A program made the translations under genes and the position numbers. The notes beneath the pieces were generated by a model that was given only the letters and a program-made list of their open reading frames with translations, had not been told where the DNA came from and did no database searches. A stretch of 64,000 nucleotides of DNA from Flavobacteriaceae bacterium UBA5544 (GTDB lineage Bacteria; Bacteroidota; Bacteroidia; Flavobacteriales; Flavobacteriaceae): positions 175,594 through 239,593 of the forward strand of contig DINI01000028.1 of assembly GCA_002426755.1 (NCBI GenBank). Reading direction: 5' to 3'. Shown in pieces: positions 8,554 through 17,002 of this stretch. Position 1 is the stretch's first letter, and every line of letters starts with the position of its first letter.

Positions 8554-9999
8554 TTAAGAATCTAAATCGAAGGTTTCGGTTGGATTTTTGGTGTCATGAT
8601 AATCCAGCATTTGCTCTCCATCAGCGATAATTGTGCAAACGGTTGCATCTCCTGTAACGTTTACTACGGTCCTAAACATATCCAAGATTCTATCAACAGG
8701 AAAAATAATGGCTATCCACGCAGGGTTCAGTCCGACCGAATCGAGAACAATAATGAGCATAACCAGTCCTGCACTTGGGACGGCTGCAGAACCTATCGAA
8801 GCCAAGGTAGTGGTTAAAACCACCGTAAGTTGTTGTCCAATGGTCAAATCTATCATGTGCATCTGTGCTAAAAAAATCACGGCAACTGCTTGGTACAAAC
8901 TGGTTCCATCCATATTTACGGTTGCTCCAATAGGCAATACAAAACTGCTCACTTTTTTATTGACTCCAAGATTTTCTTCTACACACTCCATAGTGACAGG
9001 AAGCGTCGCAGCACTACTAGAGGTTGAAAACGCCAATGTTTGAGCAGGACTCATTGCTTTGAAAAAACCTGCATAAGGTATTTTTTTGACAAATGTTTTT
9101 AGAATTGCAGGATAGGTGATAAATATCATAATCAGTAATCCAACGAGAACAGTCAATGAATACCAGCTTAAACCTTTAAATATTTCAACAACTTTCCCAA
9201 TATCATCACCAGCCATTTTGCTCACGACTCCTGCCAATAGTGCAAATACAAAAAATGGTGCAGCTTGCATGACTAAATCGACCATTTTGAGAAAGACTTC
9301 GTTGATACTGTCAACCAAATTCACAACAGGTTGAGCTTTTTCGGTCGGAATAAACAAAAGACATACACCAAAAAAGATTGCGAAAAAGATAATCTGAAGC
9401 ATCAATCCATTATTGGAAAGTGAGTAGAAAAAGTTATCAGGTACAATATCGATTAAAGGTTGTAAGGGTGAGGTATTTTTCTGCTTTTCTGCTTTTTCCA
9501 GTTTATCGGCTACCGAAACTTCTTTTAAATCTGCTTTTGACAGTTCTGTGATTTTCTGTGCCCGTTCAATGAATGCCGGATCGTGCAAATAATTAATGCC
9601 GTCTTTAATTTCATGACCTTGGGATGCAGCCCATATCTCATAATTAATACGATTGTCAATTCGGCTTTGTTCATCAATGAGTTTGCCTGGTTTTATGGTG
9701 TTCACCAAAATTAGTCCCAAGGAAATTGCAAAAACGGTTGTCAGCAAATAAATCAACAAGGTCTTCCCTCCCATTCGCCCCAAACTTTTAGGGTCGCCAA
9801 TATTTGCAACGCCACTGATAATTGAAAATAGTACCAACGGAACGGCAATGAGTTTTAATAAATTGATGAAAATAGTACCAAATGGGTCAATCCAATTAAT
9901 GGTGAATTCGCTCCAGCCCATTGAACTTGACAACAGTGCCCAAATGATACCGAGCGTCATTCCAATTAGGATTTTCCAGTGTAATGCTAGTTTTTTCAT
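8554..9999 (-). CDS. Dicarboxylate/amino acid:cation symporter (DAACS family)
   Basis: A 481-residue secondary transporter of the GltP/DctA type, coupling uptake of acidic amino acids or C4-dicarboxylates to Na+ or H+. Visible features are multiple transmembrane helices, the serine-rich re-entrant hairpin FSTSSSAATLPVT, the NMDGTSLYQ motif of helix 7, and the second hairpin region IGSAAVPSAG. A hydrophilic insertion of about 65 residues (roughly 120-185) interrupts the early helices, a loop common in Bacteroidota members. It follows aroC on the same strand with an 81-bp gap. Whether glutamate, aspartate or dicarboxylate is the substrate cannot be read from the sequence. Confidence 0.92.
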   Translation of the reverse strand: MKKLALHWKILIGMTLGIIWALLSSSMGWSEFTINWIDPFGTIFINLLKLIAVPLVLFSIISGVANIGDPKSLGRMGGKTLLIYLLTTVFAISLGLILVNTIKPGKLIDEQSRIDNRINYEIWAASQGHEIKDGINYLHDPAFIERAQKITELSKADLKEVSVADKLEKAEKQKNTSPLQPLIDIVPDNFFYSLSNNGLMLQIIFFAIFFGVCLLFIPTEKAQPVVNLVDSINEVFLKMVDLVMQAAPFFVFALLAGVVSKMAGDDIGKVVEIFKGLSWYSLTVLVGLLIMIFITYPAILKTFVKKIPYAGFFKAMSPAQTLAFSTSSSAATLPVTMECVEENLGVNKKVSSFVLPIGATVNMDGTSLYQAVAVIFLAQMHMIDLTIGQQLTVVLTTTLASIGSAAVPSAGLVMLIIVLDSVGLNPAWIAIIFPVDRILDMFRTVVNVTGDATVCTIIADGEQMLDYHDTKNPTETFDLDS

Positions 10000-10080
10000 A
10001 ATCTATAGTGATTTTTTAGCCCTGATTGAAGCGATATCCTTTTGCTTTTTTGCAAAAGATAAAGCGGAAAGCAGGAATAG

Positions 10081-11142
10081 CTACTTATACGTTTTATTGA
10101 ACAGCCAAAAATCTGCCAGGACCAACGCTGCCATAGCTTCTACAATCGGTACAGCTCTTGGCACCACACAAGGGTCATGGCGACCTTTGCCTTGCATTTC
10201 TACGATTTGACCCTGATTATCCAAGGTGTTTTGTTTTTGAATGATGGTCGCAACGGGTTTAAAGGCAACCCTGAAATAAATATCCATACCATTGCTAATG
10301 CCACCTTGAATGCCTCCGGATAGATTGGTTTTGGTGGTTCCGTCGGCGTTGAACTGGTCATTGTGTTCACTACCTTTCATTTTGGCTCCACAGAAACCAC
10401 TTCCATATTCAAAACCTTTGACCGCGTTGATGGAGAGCATTGCTTTGCCCAATTCTGCGTGAAGTTTATCAAAAACGGGTTCGCCCAGTCCGATCGGCAC
10501 ATTTTGAATTACACAAGTCACCGTTCCTCCTATGGTATCACCTTCTTTTCTTATCGCTTTTATTTTTTCAATCATTTGATTCGCAATTGATTCGTCTGGG
10601 CAACGTACATCATTACTTTCAATTTTGGAGAAGTCTAAATCTTGATAGGGTTTTTCTAAAAACAAATCTCCTACAGAAGATGTGTAGGCATAAATTTTAA
10701 CATCTTTCAACACTTGTTTTGCAATCGCACCAGCCACAACTCTACAGGCCGTTTCTCTTGCTGAACTGCGTCCACCTCCTCTATAATCTCGAATGCCATA
10801 TTTTTTGTCGTAGGTATAATCAGCGTGACTTGGTCTATAGACATCTTTAATATGCGAATAGTCTTTTGATTTTTGATTGGTGTTTTTAATTGTAAAACCA
10901 ATTGGGGTTCCTGTAGTTTGCCCTTCAAAAATTCCTGATAAAAATTCGACAGTGTCAGGTTCTTTTCGTTGTGTCACAATTTCAGATTGTCCGGGTTTTC
11001 GTCGATTCAATTCGGATTGGATGGCTTCCATATCCAAAACAATACCTGATGGACAGCCATCTAAAACACCGCCAATTGCCGGACCATGTGATTCGCCAAA
11101 TGTAGTCAGTTTAAATAAAGTTCCAAAGGAGTTTCCAGCCAT
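10081..11142 (-). CDS. aroC: Chorismate synthase
   Basis: Catalyses the last shikimate-pathway step, EPSP to chorismate, using reduced FMN. The 353-residue length is typical. Signatures seen include GNSFGTLFKLTTFGESHG at residues 3-20 (conserved His and FMN contacts), the RPSHADYTY segment, the GGGRSSARETACRV motif, and near the C-terminus the GRHDPCVVPRAVPIVEAM signature. No other aromatic-pathway gene is adjacent. The start is divergent from the LpxH-like gene across a 184-bp intergenic region containing a palindrome-like TTAATTAATTA tract. Confidence 0.97.
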   Translation of the reverse strand: MAGNSFGTLFKLTTFGESHGPAIGGVLDGCPSGIVLDMEAIQSELNRRKPGQSEIVTQRKEPDTVEFLSGIFEGQTTGTPIGFTIKNTNQKSKDYSHIKDVYRPSHADYTYDKKYGIRDYRGGGRSSARETACRVVAGAIAKQVLKDVKIYAYTSSVGDLFLEKPYQDLDFSKIESNDVRCPDESIANQMIEKIKAIRKEGDTIGGTVTCVIQNVPIGLGEPVFDKLHAELGKAMLSINAVKGFEYGSGFCGAKMKGSEHNDQFNADGTTKTNLSGGIQGGISNGMDIYFRVAFKPVATIIQKQNTLDNQGQIVEMQGKGRHDPCVVPRAVPIVEAMAALVLADFWLFNKTYK

Positions 11143-11326
11143 AAGATGTATTTTATGCTAATGTAATTGTATTATTAGACATAGAAAAATAGATTTTTAA
11201 ATCAGATTTAATGAGGTCGACGTGTTCAAGATAACAATTTCGTAACAAATTACTCACAGTTAATTAATTACTGTTTAAAGATTAGTTAATGTTAATGTCT
11301 GTTCTTTGCCATAGAATCTTAACCTT

Positions 11327-12175
11327 TTGAAATTAAAACGAAAAGTAGAAATTGCCGTTATCTCAGATGTTCATCTTGGGACTTATGGTTGTCATGCCAA
11401 GCAACTGTTGACGTATCTCAATAGTATTCAGCCTAAAAAACTGATATTGAATGGGGATATCATTGATATTTGGCAGTTTAGTAAACGTTACTTTCCAAAA
11501 GCGCATCTTCGTGTACTCAAGAAAATTCTTGATATGGCTTCCGAAGGAGTGGAAATCATCTACATTACAGGCAATCACGATGAAATGTTGAGGAAATTCA
11601 GTGAAACCACTATTGGTAACATTTCCATAGTTGATAAAAAAGTATTAGAGTTGGATGGCAAAAAAGCTTGGTTCTTTCATGGTGATGTGTTTGATGTTTC
11701 CATCCAAAATGCAAAGTGGCTTGCAAAATTAGGAGGCTATGGCTACGACTTGCTTATTCTGCTTAATCAATTTATTAACTGGATATTACAACTAGTTGGT
11801 AAAGAAAAATACTCACTTTCAAAAAAAATCAAGAATAGCGTAAAAGGTGCCATTAAATACATCAATGACTTTGAAAAAGTAGCGTCAGATTTGGCCATTG
11901 AAAATGGTTATGATTATGTGGTTTGTGGGCATATTCATCAGCCGAAAATGCTTATAAAGGAAAACAAGATTGGAAAAACAATGTACCTCAATTCAGGTGA
12001 CTGGGTGGAGAATTTCACGGCCTTGGAATATCAGTTCAAACGCTGGAAAATCTACAACTATAACTTTGATAAGCTCTCCCCTTTTTTTGCAGACGAAGAC
12101 ATCAAGGAAATGGATGATATGGAGTTAAAGGATTTAATCGCAGCCATCACCATTATCAAACCATCTTCAGATTAA
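11327..12175 (+). CDS. LpxH-like metallophosphoesterase
   Basis: A 282-residue calcineurin-like phosphoesterase, probably a UDP-2,3-diacylglucosamine diphosphatase giving lipid X in lipid A synthesis, as similar Bacteroidota proteins are annotated. The dimetal motifs are all present: SDVHLG (residues 14-19), GDIIDIW (about 43-49), GNHDE (about 83-87), HGDVFD (about 117-122) and GHIHQPK (about 202-208). The only upstream in-frame start is a TTG at 11327; no ATG is available before the first metal motif. The 3' end overlaps the convergent FAD/Fe-S gene by 9 bp. LpxH identity rather than another hydrolase is an inference. Confidence 0.8.
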   Translation: MKLKRKVEIAVISDVHLGTYGCHAKQLLTYLNSIQPKKLILNGDIIDIWQFSKRYFPKAHLRVLKKILDMASEGVEIIYITGNHDEMLRKFSETTIGNISIVDKKVLELDGKKAWFFHGDVFDVSIQNAKWLAKLGGYGYDLLILLNQFINWILQLVGKEKYSLSKKIKNSVKGAIKYINDFEKVASDLAIENGYDYVVCGHIHQPKMLIKENKIGKTMYLNSGDWVENFTALEYQFKRWKIYNYNFDKLSPFFADEDIKEMDDMELKDLIAAITIIKPSSD

Positions 12176-15097
12176 TGCCCTTCTTAAAATGGAGATTGGA
12201 TGCAAAGCTTCTCGTTGAGTTCCATCTTTTATTTGATGCCTGCAGCTCGTTCCGTTAGCGGAAATGATGGTGTCATTTGAAGCATTGCGAATTGCAGGAA
12301 ACAATGTTTGTTCTCCAATCTGCATACTGACCTTGTAATGTTCTTTTTCGTACCCAAAACTTCCAGCCATACCACAACAACCACTAGGAATAATTGTGAC
12401 TTTATAATTTTCTGGTAGATTAAGAATGTCAAAGCTTGACGATTGATTCCTCAACGCTTTTTGATGACAGTGACCATGAAACTTGATGATTTTTGATTCT
12501 AAAGTAAAATGAGAGGATTTTATGTTTCCTAATTTAATTTCACTTTGAATAAATTCTTCTATCAAATAGCTATGTTTTGCAATCTGTTCTGCGGATACTT
12601 TGTCATCGGCTAACTTTGTGTATTCATCAGTAAACGTTAAAACAGCGGACGGTTCTATGCCAATAAGAGGCATATTTTCTGAAATTTTTTCTTTAAAAAT
12701 GGATACATTTTTGTTCGCCAGTTCTTTTGCTTCTTTGAGCAATCCTTTCGATAAATGTGCCCGTCCGGATTCTACATTATGGACTATTTCAACTGAATAA
12801 TTAAGGGCATTGAGCAGTTCCAAAGCATCTATACCAATTTGGGAATCTAAAAAATTGGTAAATTCATCATTGAAGAGATAGACTTTTTTGATATAAGCCC
12901 CACCGTTTCTATCCAATTTGGAATCTTTGTAAAAGCTTTTCAAGCTTATATTTGAAAGTAACGGAAGACTTCTCTGTCTGGCAATTCCAAAGGATGATTT
13001 TATTATGGACGAAGTCAGCTTATTGCTAAACATAAAATTCGTCAGTCTGGAAAAGTTGTATCCATAGCTATTCAATTTGTTATTGTGAGCAAATAATTTG
13101 GTCCTCAAATTAATACCATTTGCTTTCTGATATTGATATTGAAACTCTGCCTTTAAACTCGCGACATCAACACTACTTGGGCATTCACTGGCACAGGCTT
13201 TACAGCTTAAGCAGAGGTCAAAAACCTCCTTTAATTCTTTATGATCAAATTTATTGGGTTTATTGGAATTTGTCAAAAACTCACGCAGTGCATTAGCTCG
13301 TGCCCTGGTTGTATCTTTTTCGTTTCGCGTCGCACGATAACTTGGGCACATGGTACCACCAAATTCTGGTAATTTTCGACAATCTCCAGAACCATTGCAT
13401 TTTTCTGCTTCTCGAAGAATTCCTAAAGATGCTGAAAAATCAAGGAGCGTTTCTATTTCTGGCTCGATTCTATTAGGTTGATAACGCAAACTTTCATCCA
13501 TTGGAAACGCATTGACAATTTTACCTGGATTAAAGATATTGTCAGGATCGAATGCAGCCTTGATGCGTCTTAATAATTGATAATTTGCCTCACCAATCAT
13601 AAATGGGATAAATTCCCCCCGAACAATCCCATCACCATGTTCACCACTCAAAGAGCCTTGATACTTTTTGACCAGATGTGCCACGTCAGTTGTGATTTTT
13701 CTGAAGTCAGCTACACCTTTATTGATCTTTAAATTCAAAATTGGTCGCAAATGCAACTCACCTGCGCCTGCATGCGCGTAATAAATTGCTTTTTGGTCGT
13801 GGGATTTCATTAATTGTGTGAACTCACCAATGTAATTGGCCAAATCCGGTAAAGCGACAGCTGTATCCTCAATACATGCGGCAGATTTATCATCTCCTAT
13901 GATATTCCCTAATAATCCTAGTCCCGCTTTCCTAAGCTCTACAGCTTTGTCTATATCATCACCCATCAAAACAGGAAACGCATAGCTTAAACCCGACTTT
14001 TGAACGTCTGAAACCATATTTACGGCTTGCTCGTTTACACTTTCCAATGAATTGGCTCTTACTTCACACATCAAAATTGCCTTTGGGTCGCCGATGATAA
14101 ATTGTCTATTCTGCTGTTGTGTTTTGTTATGTTTTGTACAATCTAAAATCGTTTTATCCATCATCTCACAAGTATAGAGATTATGTCTCATCACCATTTC
14201 TACACTGTTAAGGCATTGTTCAATGCTATCAAAATGTAAAGCGACCATTATGGACTCTGTAGGAGGCAAATCATCCAATTGAAGTGTTATCTGTGTTGTG
14301 AAGGCCAATGTTCCTTCGCTACCAGACAGCAATTTGGACATATTAAATGATTCTAAAGAATCAGTAAACACTTCACATTTCAACAATTCGTCAATGGCAT
14401 AGCCTGTATTGCGTCGATGTATTTCGGGCTTTGGAAAATTATCTTTAATTTGATTTTGAATGGTTTTTGATTCCAATTCGTTATAAATAGTCTTGTAAAT
14501 ATGACCTTCGAGTGTGTTTAATTTTAGTTTTTGATTAAACTCATCCAATGACAGGTTTTTAAAAACTACTTCACTCCCATCGCTCAAAATGGCTTGAAGT
14601 TCCAAAACCTTATCCCGTGTCACACCATATTGAATTGAGGTTGTGCCAGACGAATTATTACCTACCATTCCTCCTATCATGCATCTGTTGGATGTAGATG
14701 TATTGGGTCCAAAGAACAAGCCAAAAGGTCTCAAATAGTTGTTCAATTCATCACGAACCACACCTGGCTGCACAGTGACCGTTTTGGTCTTTTCGTTGAT
14801 ATCTATAATTTTGGTAAAGTATTTAGATACATCTACCACGATACCATCACCAACGCACTGACCTGCCAACGAAGTTCCTGCGGTTCTAGGAATCAACGAA
14901 GTGTTATTCGTTTTGGCAAAATCAATCAAATCTTTGATGTCTTGTTTGTCTTTTGGATAGGCAACTGCAAGTGGCAATTTTCTGTAAACGGATGCATCGG
15001 TTGCATAAATAGATTTTATCAAATCATCATATAACAATTCTCCTTTGAGATTGACACTCAACAGACCTAATAAAGAGTTAATATTCGTTGCATTCAA
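12167..15097 (-). CDS. FAD-linked oxidase fused to Fe-S/CCG domains (Dld/GlcD-like)
   Basis: A 976-residue fusion of the kind annotated 'FAD-binding and (Fe-S)-binding domain protein', resembling D-lactate dehydrogenases and glycolate oxidases. An N-terminal FAD_binding_4 domain (about residues 30-210) shows PRTAGTSLAGQ. A substrate domain with a GEHGDGIVRGEF signature follows at about 485-500. A ferredoxin-like region carries CNGSGDCR and CLSCKACASECP (about 628-639). The C-terminal CCG-type domain has GHCHQKAL and SGCCGMAGSFG. It likely oxidises a 2-hydroxy acid and passes electrons through the Fe-S clusters to the quinone pool. The exact substrate is not evident. Confidence 0.88.
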   Translation of the reverse strand: MNATNINSLLGLLSVNLKGELLYDDLIKSIYATDASVYRKLPLAVAYPKDKQDIKDLIDFAKTNNTSLIPRTAGTSLAGQCVGDGIVVDVSKYFTKIIDINEKTKTVTVQPGVVRDELNNYLRPFGLFFGPNTSTSNRCMIGGMVGNNSSGTTSIQYGVTRDKVLELQAILSDGSEVVFKNLSLDEFNQKLKLNTLEGHIYKTIYNELESKTIQNQIKDNFPKPEIHRRNTGYAIDELLKCEVFTDSLESFNMSKLLSGSEGTLAFTTQITLQLDDLPPTESIMVALHFDSIEQCLNSVEMVMRHNLYTCEMMDKTILDCTKHNKTQQQNRQFIIGDPKAILMCEVRANSLESVNEQAVNMVSDVQKSGLSYAFPVLMGDDIDKAVELRKAGLGLLGNIIGDDKSAACIEDTAVALPDLANYIGEFTQLMKSHDQKAIYYAHAGAGELHLRPILNLKINKGVADFRKITTDVAHLVKKYQGSLSGEHGDGIVRGEFIPFMIGEANYQLLRRIKAAFDPDNIFNPGKIVNAFPMDESLRYQPNRIEPEIETLLDFSASLGILREAEKCNGSGDCRKLPEFGGTMCPSYRATRNEKDTTRARANALREFLTNSNKPNKFDHKELKEVFDLCLSCKACASECPSSVDVASLKAEFQYQYQKANGINLRTKLFAHNNKLNSYGYNFSRLTNFMFSNKLTSSIIKSSFGIARQRSLPLLSNISLKSFYKDSKLDRNGGAYIKKVYLFNDEFTNFLDSQIGIDALELLNALNYSVEIVHNVESGRAHLSKGLLKEAKELANKNVSIFKEKISENMPLIGIEPSAVLTFTDEYTKLADDKVSAEQIAKHSYLIEEFIQSEIKLGNIKSSHFTLESKIIKFHGHCHQKALRNQSSSFDILNLPENYKVTIIPSGCCGMAGSFGYEKEHYKVSMQIGEQTLFPAIRNASNDTIISANGTSCRHQIKDGTQREALHPISILRRALI

Positions 15098-15206
15098 GTT
15101 AAAGATGGTATTCGTTTAGAAGTAATTTCGTGATAAATTTAAACGTTATAAACCAATTTTAACAGAAGTTTGACGTTATATTTCATACAACAGAAATGTT
15201 AAATTG

Positions 15207-15214
15207 TATTTTTG
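15207..15214 (+). promoter_or_regulatory. -7 box of the beta-barrel gene promoter
   Basis: TATTTTTG matches the Bacteroidota -7 consensus TAnnTTTG exactly, 24 bp before the chosen ATG at 15239. No good -33 TTTG exists at 19-bp spacing; TTTC at 15181 is the nearest candidate. This box also argues against the upstream TTG codon at 15212 being the start. Confidence 0.45.
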
Positions 15215-15238
15215 TTAAAACTTAAAAACTCAAAATTT

Positions 15239-15742
15239 ATGAAAAGATTTTTTTTAATTGGTATGGCCTTATTTGGCTTTACAGCAGTCATAACTGCGCA
15301 GGATATATCTGAAAATGCCATTGGTCTTCGATTAGGTGACAGTGATGGCTTTGGTGCTGAAGTATCATATCAAAGAGCTGTAGGTAGTGATAATAACCGA
15401 TTGGAATTTGATTTGGGGATCCGTAATGGAAAGAACTATGATGGTTTTAAATTGGTAGGGTTATACCAATGGGTGTGGAACATAGATGGTGGTTTTAATT
15501 GGTATGCAGGCCCTGGTGCAGGACTTGCCTCCTACAACTATAAATATAGAGCCAATGGCAATGATTTTGATGATGATTATACATTTGCATTTTTGGCTGG
15601 TGACATAGGTATTGAATACAATTTTGATATTCCTTTAATGATTTCACTTGATTTTAGACCGGAATTTGGTTTAGGTGATAGTGATTACCGTAATGATAAT
15701 TTAGATTTTGATATTGGAATCGGTATTAGATATCAGTTTTAA
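15239..15742 (+). CDS. Small outer-membrane beta-barrel protein
   Basis: A 167-residue protein with a clear signal peptide (MKRFFLIGMALFGFTAVITAQ, residues 1-21). Alternating hydrophobic and polar strands follow: a glycine-rich IGLRLGDSDGFGAEVSYQ start, a central WYAGPGAGL and a terminal FDIGIGIRYQF ending in Phe. This is the pattern of an OmpA/porin-type eight-stranded barrel ('outer membrane beta-barrel' families). I use the ATG at 15239 because it directly precedes the signal peptide and lies downstream of the -7 box. The function is unknown, probably a structural or adhesion role in the outer membrane. A strong terminator follows. Confidence 0.82.
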   Translation: MKRFFLIGMALFGFTAVITAQDISENAIGLRLGDSDGFGAEVSYQRAVGSDNNRLEFDLGIRNGKNYDGFKLVGLYQWVWNIDGGFNWYAGPGAGLASYNYKYRANGNDFDDDYTFAFLAGDIGIEYNFDIPLMISLDFRPEFGLGDSDYRNDNLDFDIGIGIRYQF

Positions 15743-15764
15743 ATAACAATTTGAATATAAAATG

Positions 15765-15797
15765 AAACCACCTCTATATGGAGGTGGTTTTTTATTT
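15765..15797 (+). terminator. Rho-independent terminator
   Basis: AAACCACCTC (15765-15774) pairs perfectly with GAGGTGGTTT (15781-15790) around a 6-nt loop, followed by a T-rich tract. It lies 22 bp after the beta-barrel stop. The A-rich left flank means it could also serve bshA from the opposite strand. Confidence 0.9.
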
Positions 15798-15844
15798 ATA
15801 ATCATTTGTAAATATTAAAGGGTCAATAATTAATAAAAATACAT

Positions 15845-16984
15845 TTAAACAAACCTTGAACAAGACTTCAAGGTCCGTTGATATAAGGATTCATATTGAG
15901 GTACAATGTTATTGATGTCAAATTTTCTGGAAGCTTCCTTGGCATTTTGTTTAAATTGCATCAACCTGTTTGGATCTTTCAATATGTGAATAGAATTTTT
16001 TGACATATCCTCCACGTCATTTACTTCACTCAAAAACCCAGTAACACCTTCAATATTAACTTCTGGAATACCACCTGTATTGCTAGAAATAACAGGAACG
16101 CCAGACGCCATAGCTTCCAATGCTGCCAAACCAAAACTTTCGGTAAGTGAGGGCAAAAGAAAAAGATCACTAAAACAAAGAATTTTGTCTATCTCATTGC
16201 TGTTACCAAAGAAAACTACTTTATCGGAGATACCGAGTTCTTTGCACAAACGTTCTGCATTTAATTTTTCAGGACCCTCACCTACCATCATCAACTTTGC
16301 CGGGATTTCCTTTTGAATGTTATAAAAAATATTGATGATATCTGGTATTTGCTTCACTTTCCGGAAATTACTGATATGGGTGACAATCTTTTCCTTCTCC
16401 GTTGCCATAATCTCACGTTGACAATCGGTAAAATGGGTTTTGTATTTACTGATGTCAATAAAATTTGGGATAACATCTATATCTTTTTTAATGTCAAATA
16501 AGCGAAGTGTATCGTCTTTCAGACTTTGAGAAACCGATGTTACGGCATCAGATTTGTTGATACTAAAGGTAACAGCCGGTTTATAAAAAGGATGACTTCC
16601 AACAAGTGTAATATCTGTTCCGTGAAGCGTTGTGACTATTGGAACGTAAATACCTTCTTCCTGAAGCATTTTCTTCGCCATATAAGCCGCATAAGCATGA
16701 GGGATGGCATAATGAACATGCAGTATTTCTATGCCATGTAATTTGACCATATCCACAAGCTTACTGGATAGTGCCAATTCATAGGGTTGATATAAAAATA
16801 ATGGATATTCAGGTACGTTCACTTCATGATAATGGACATTGCTTCCGAGTAAATCGAGTCTAACTGGTTGGCTATAGGTGATAAAATGAATTTCATGGCC
16901 ACGTTTAGATAGGGCAAGTCCCAATTCTGTAGCAACAACACCACTTCCTCCAAAAGTTGGATAACATACGATTCCTATTTTCAT
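15845..16984 (-). CDS. bshA: N-acetyl-alpha-D-glucosaminyl L-malate synthase BshA
   Basis: A GT4-family glycosyltransferase (379 residues) catalysing the first step of bacillithiol synthesis, joining UDP-GlcNAc to L-malate. The N-terminus KIGIVCYPTFGGSGVVATEL is the BshA hallmark. HVHYAIPHAYAAY (about 95-107), LHGTDITLVG (about 122-131) and the nucleotide-sugar site PSLTESFGLAALEAMASG (about 277-294) complete the family signature. It lies 18 bp downstream of the GH3 fusion on the same strand. Bacillithiol production is known in Bacteroidota. The bshB and bshC genes are not in this window. Confidence 0.95.
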   Translation of the reverse strand: MKIGIVCYPTFGGSGVVATELGLALSKRGHEIHFITYSQPVRLDLLGSNVHYHEVNVPEYPLFLYQPYELALSSKLVDMVKLHGIEILHVHYAIPHAYAAYMAKKMLQEEGIYVPIVTTLHGTDITLVGSHPFYKPAVTFSINKSDAVTSVSQSLKDDTLRLFDIKKDIDVIPNFIDISKYKTHFTDCQREIMATEKEKIVTHISNFRKVKQIPDIINIFYNIQKEIPAKLMMVGEGPEKLNAERLCKELGISDKVVFFGNSNEIDKILCFSDLFLLPSLTESFGLAALEAMASGVPVISSNTGGIPEVNIEGVTGFLSEVNDVEDMSKNSIHILKDPNRLMQFKQNAKEASRKFDINNIVPQYESLYQRTLKSCSRFV

Positions 16985-17002
16985 ATCAAATTACTTAAAA
17001 TT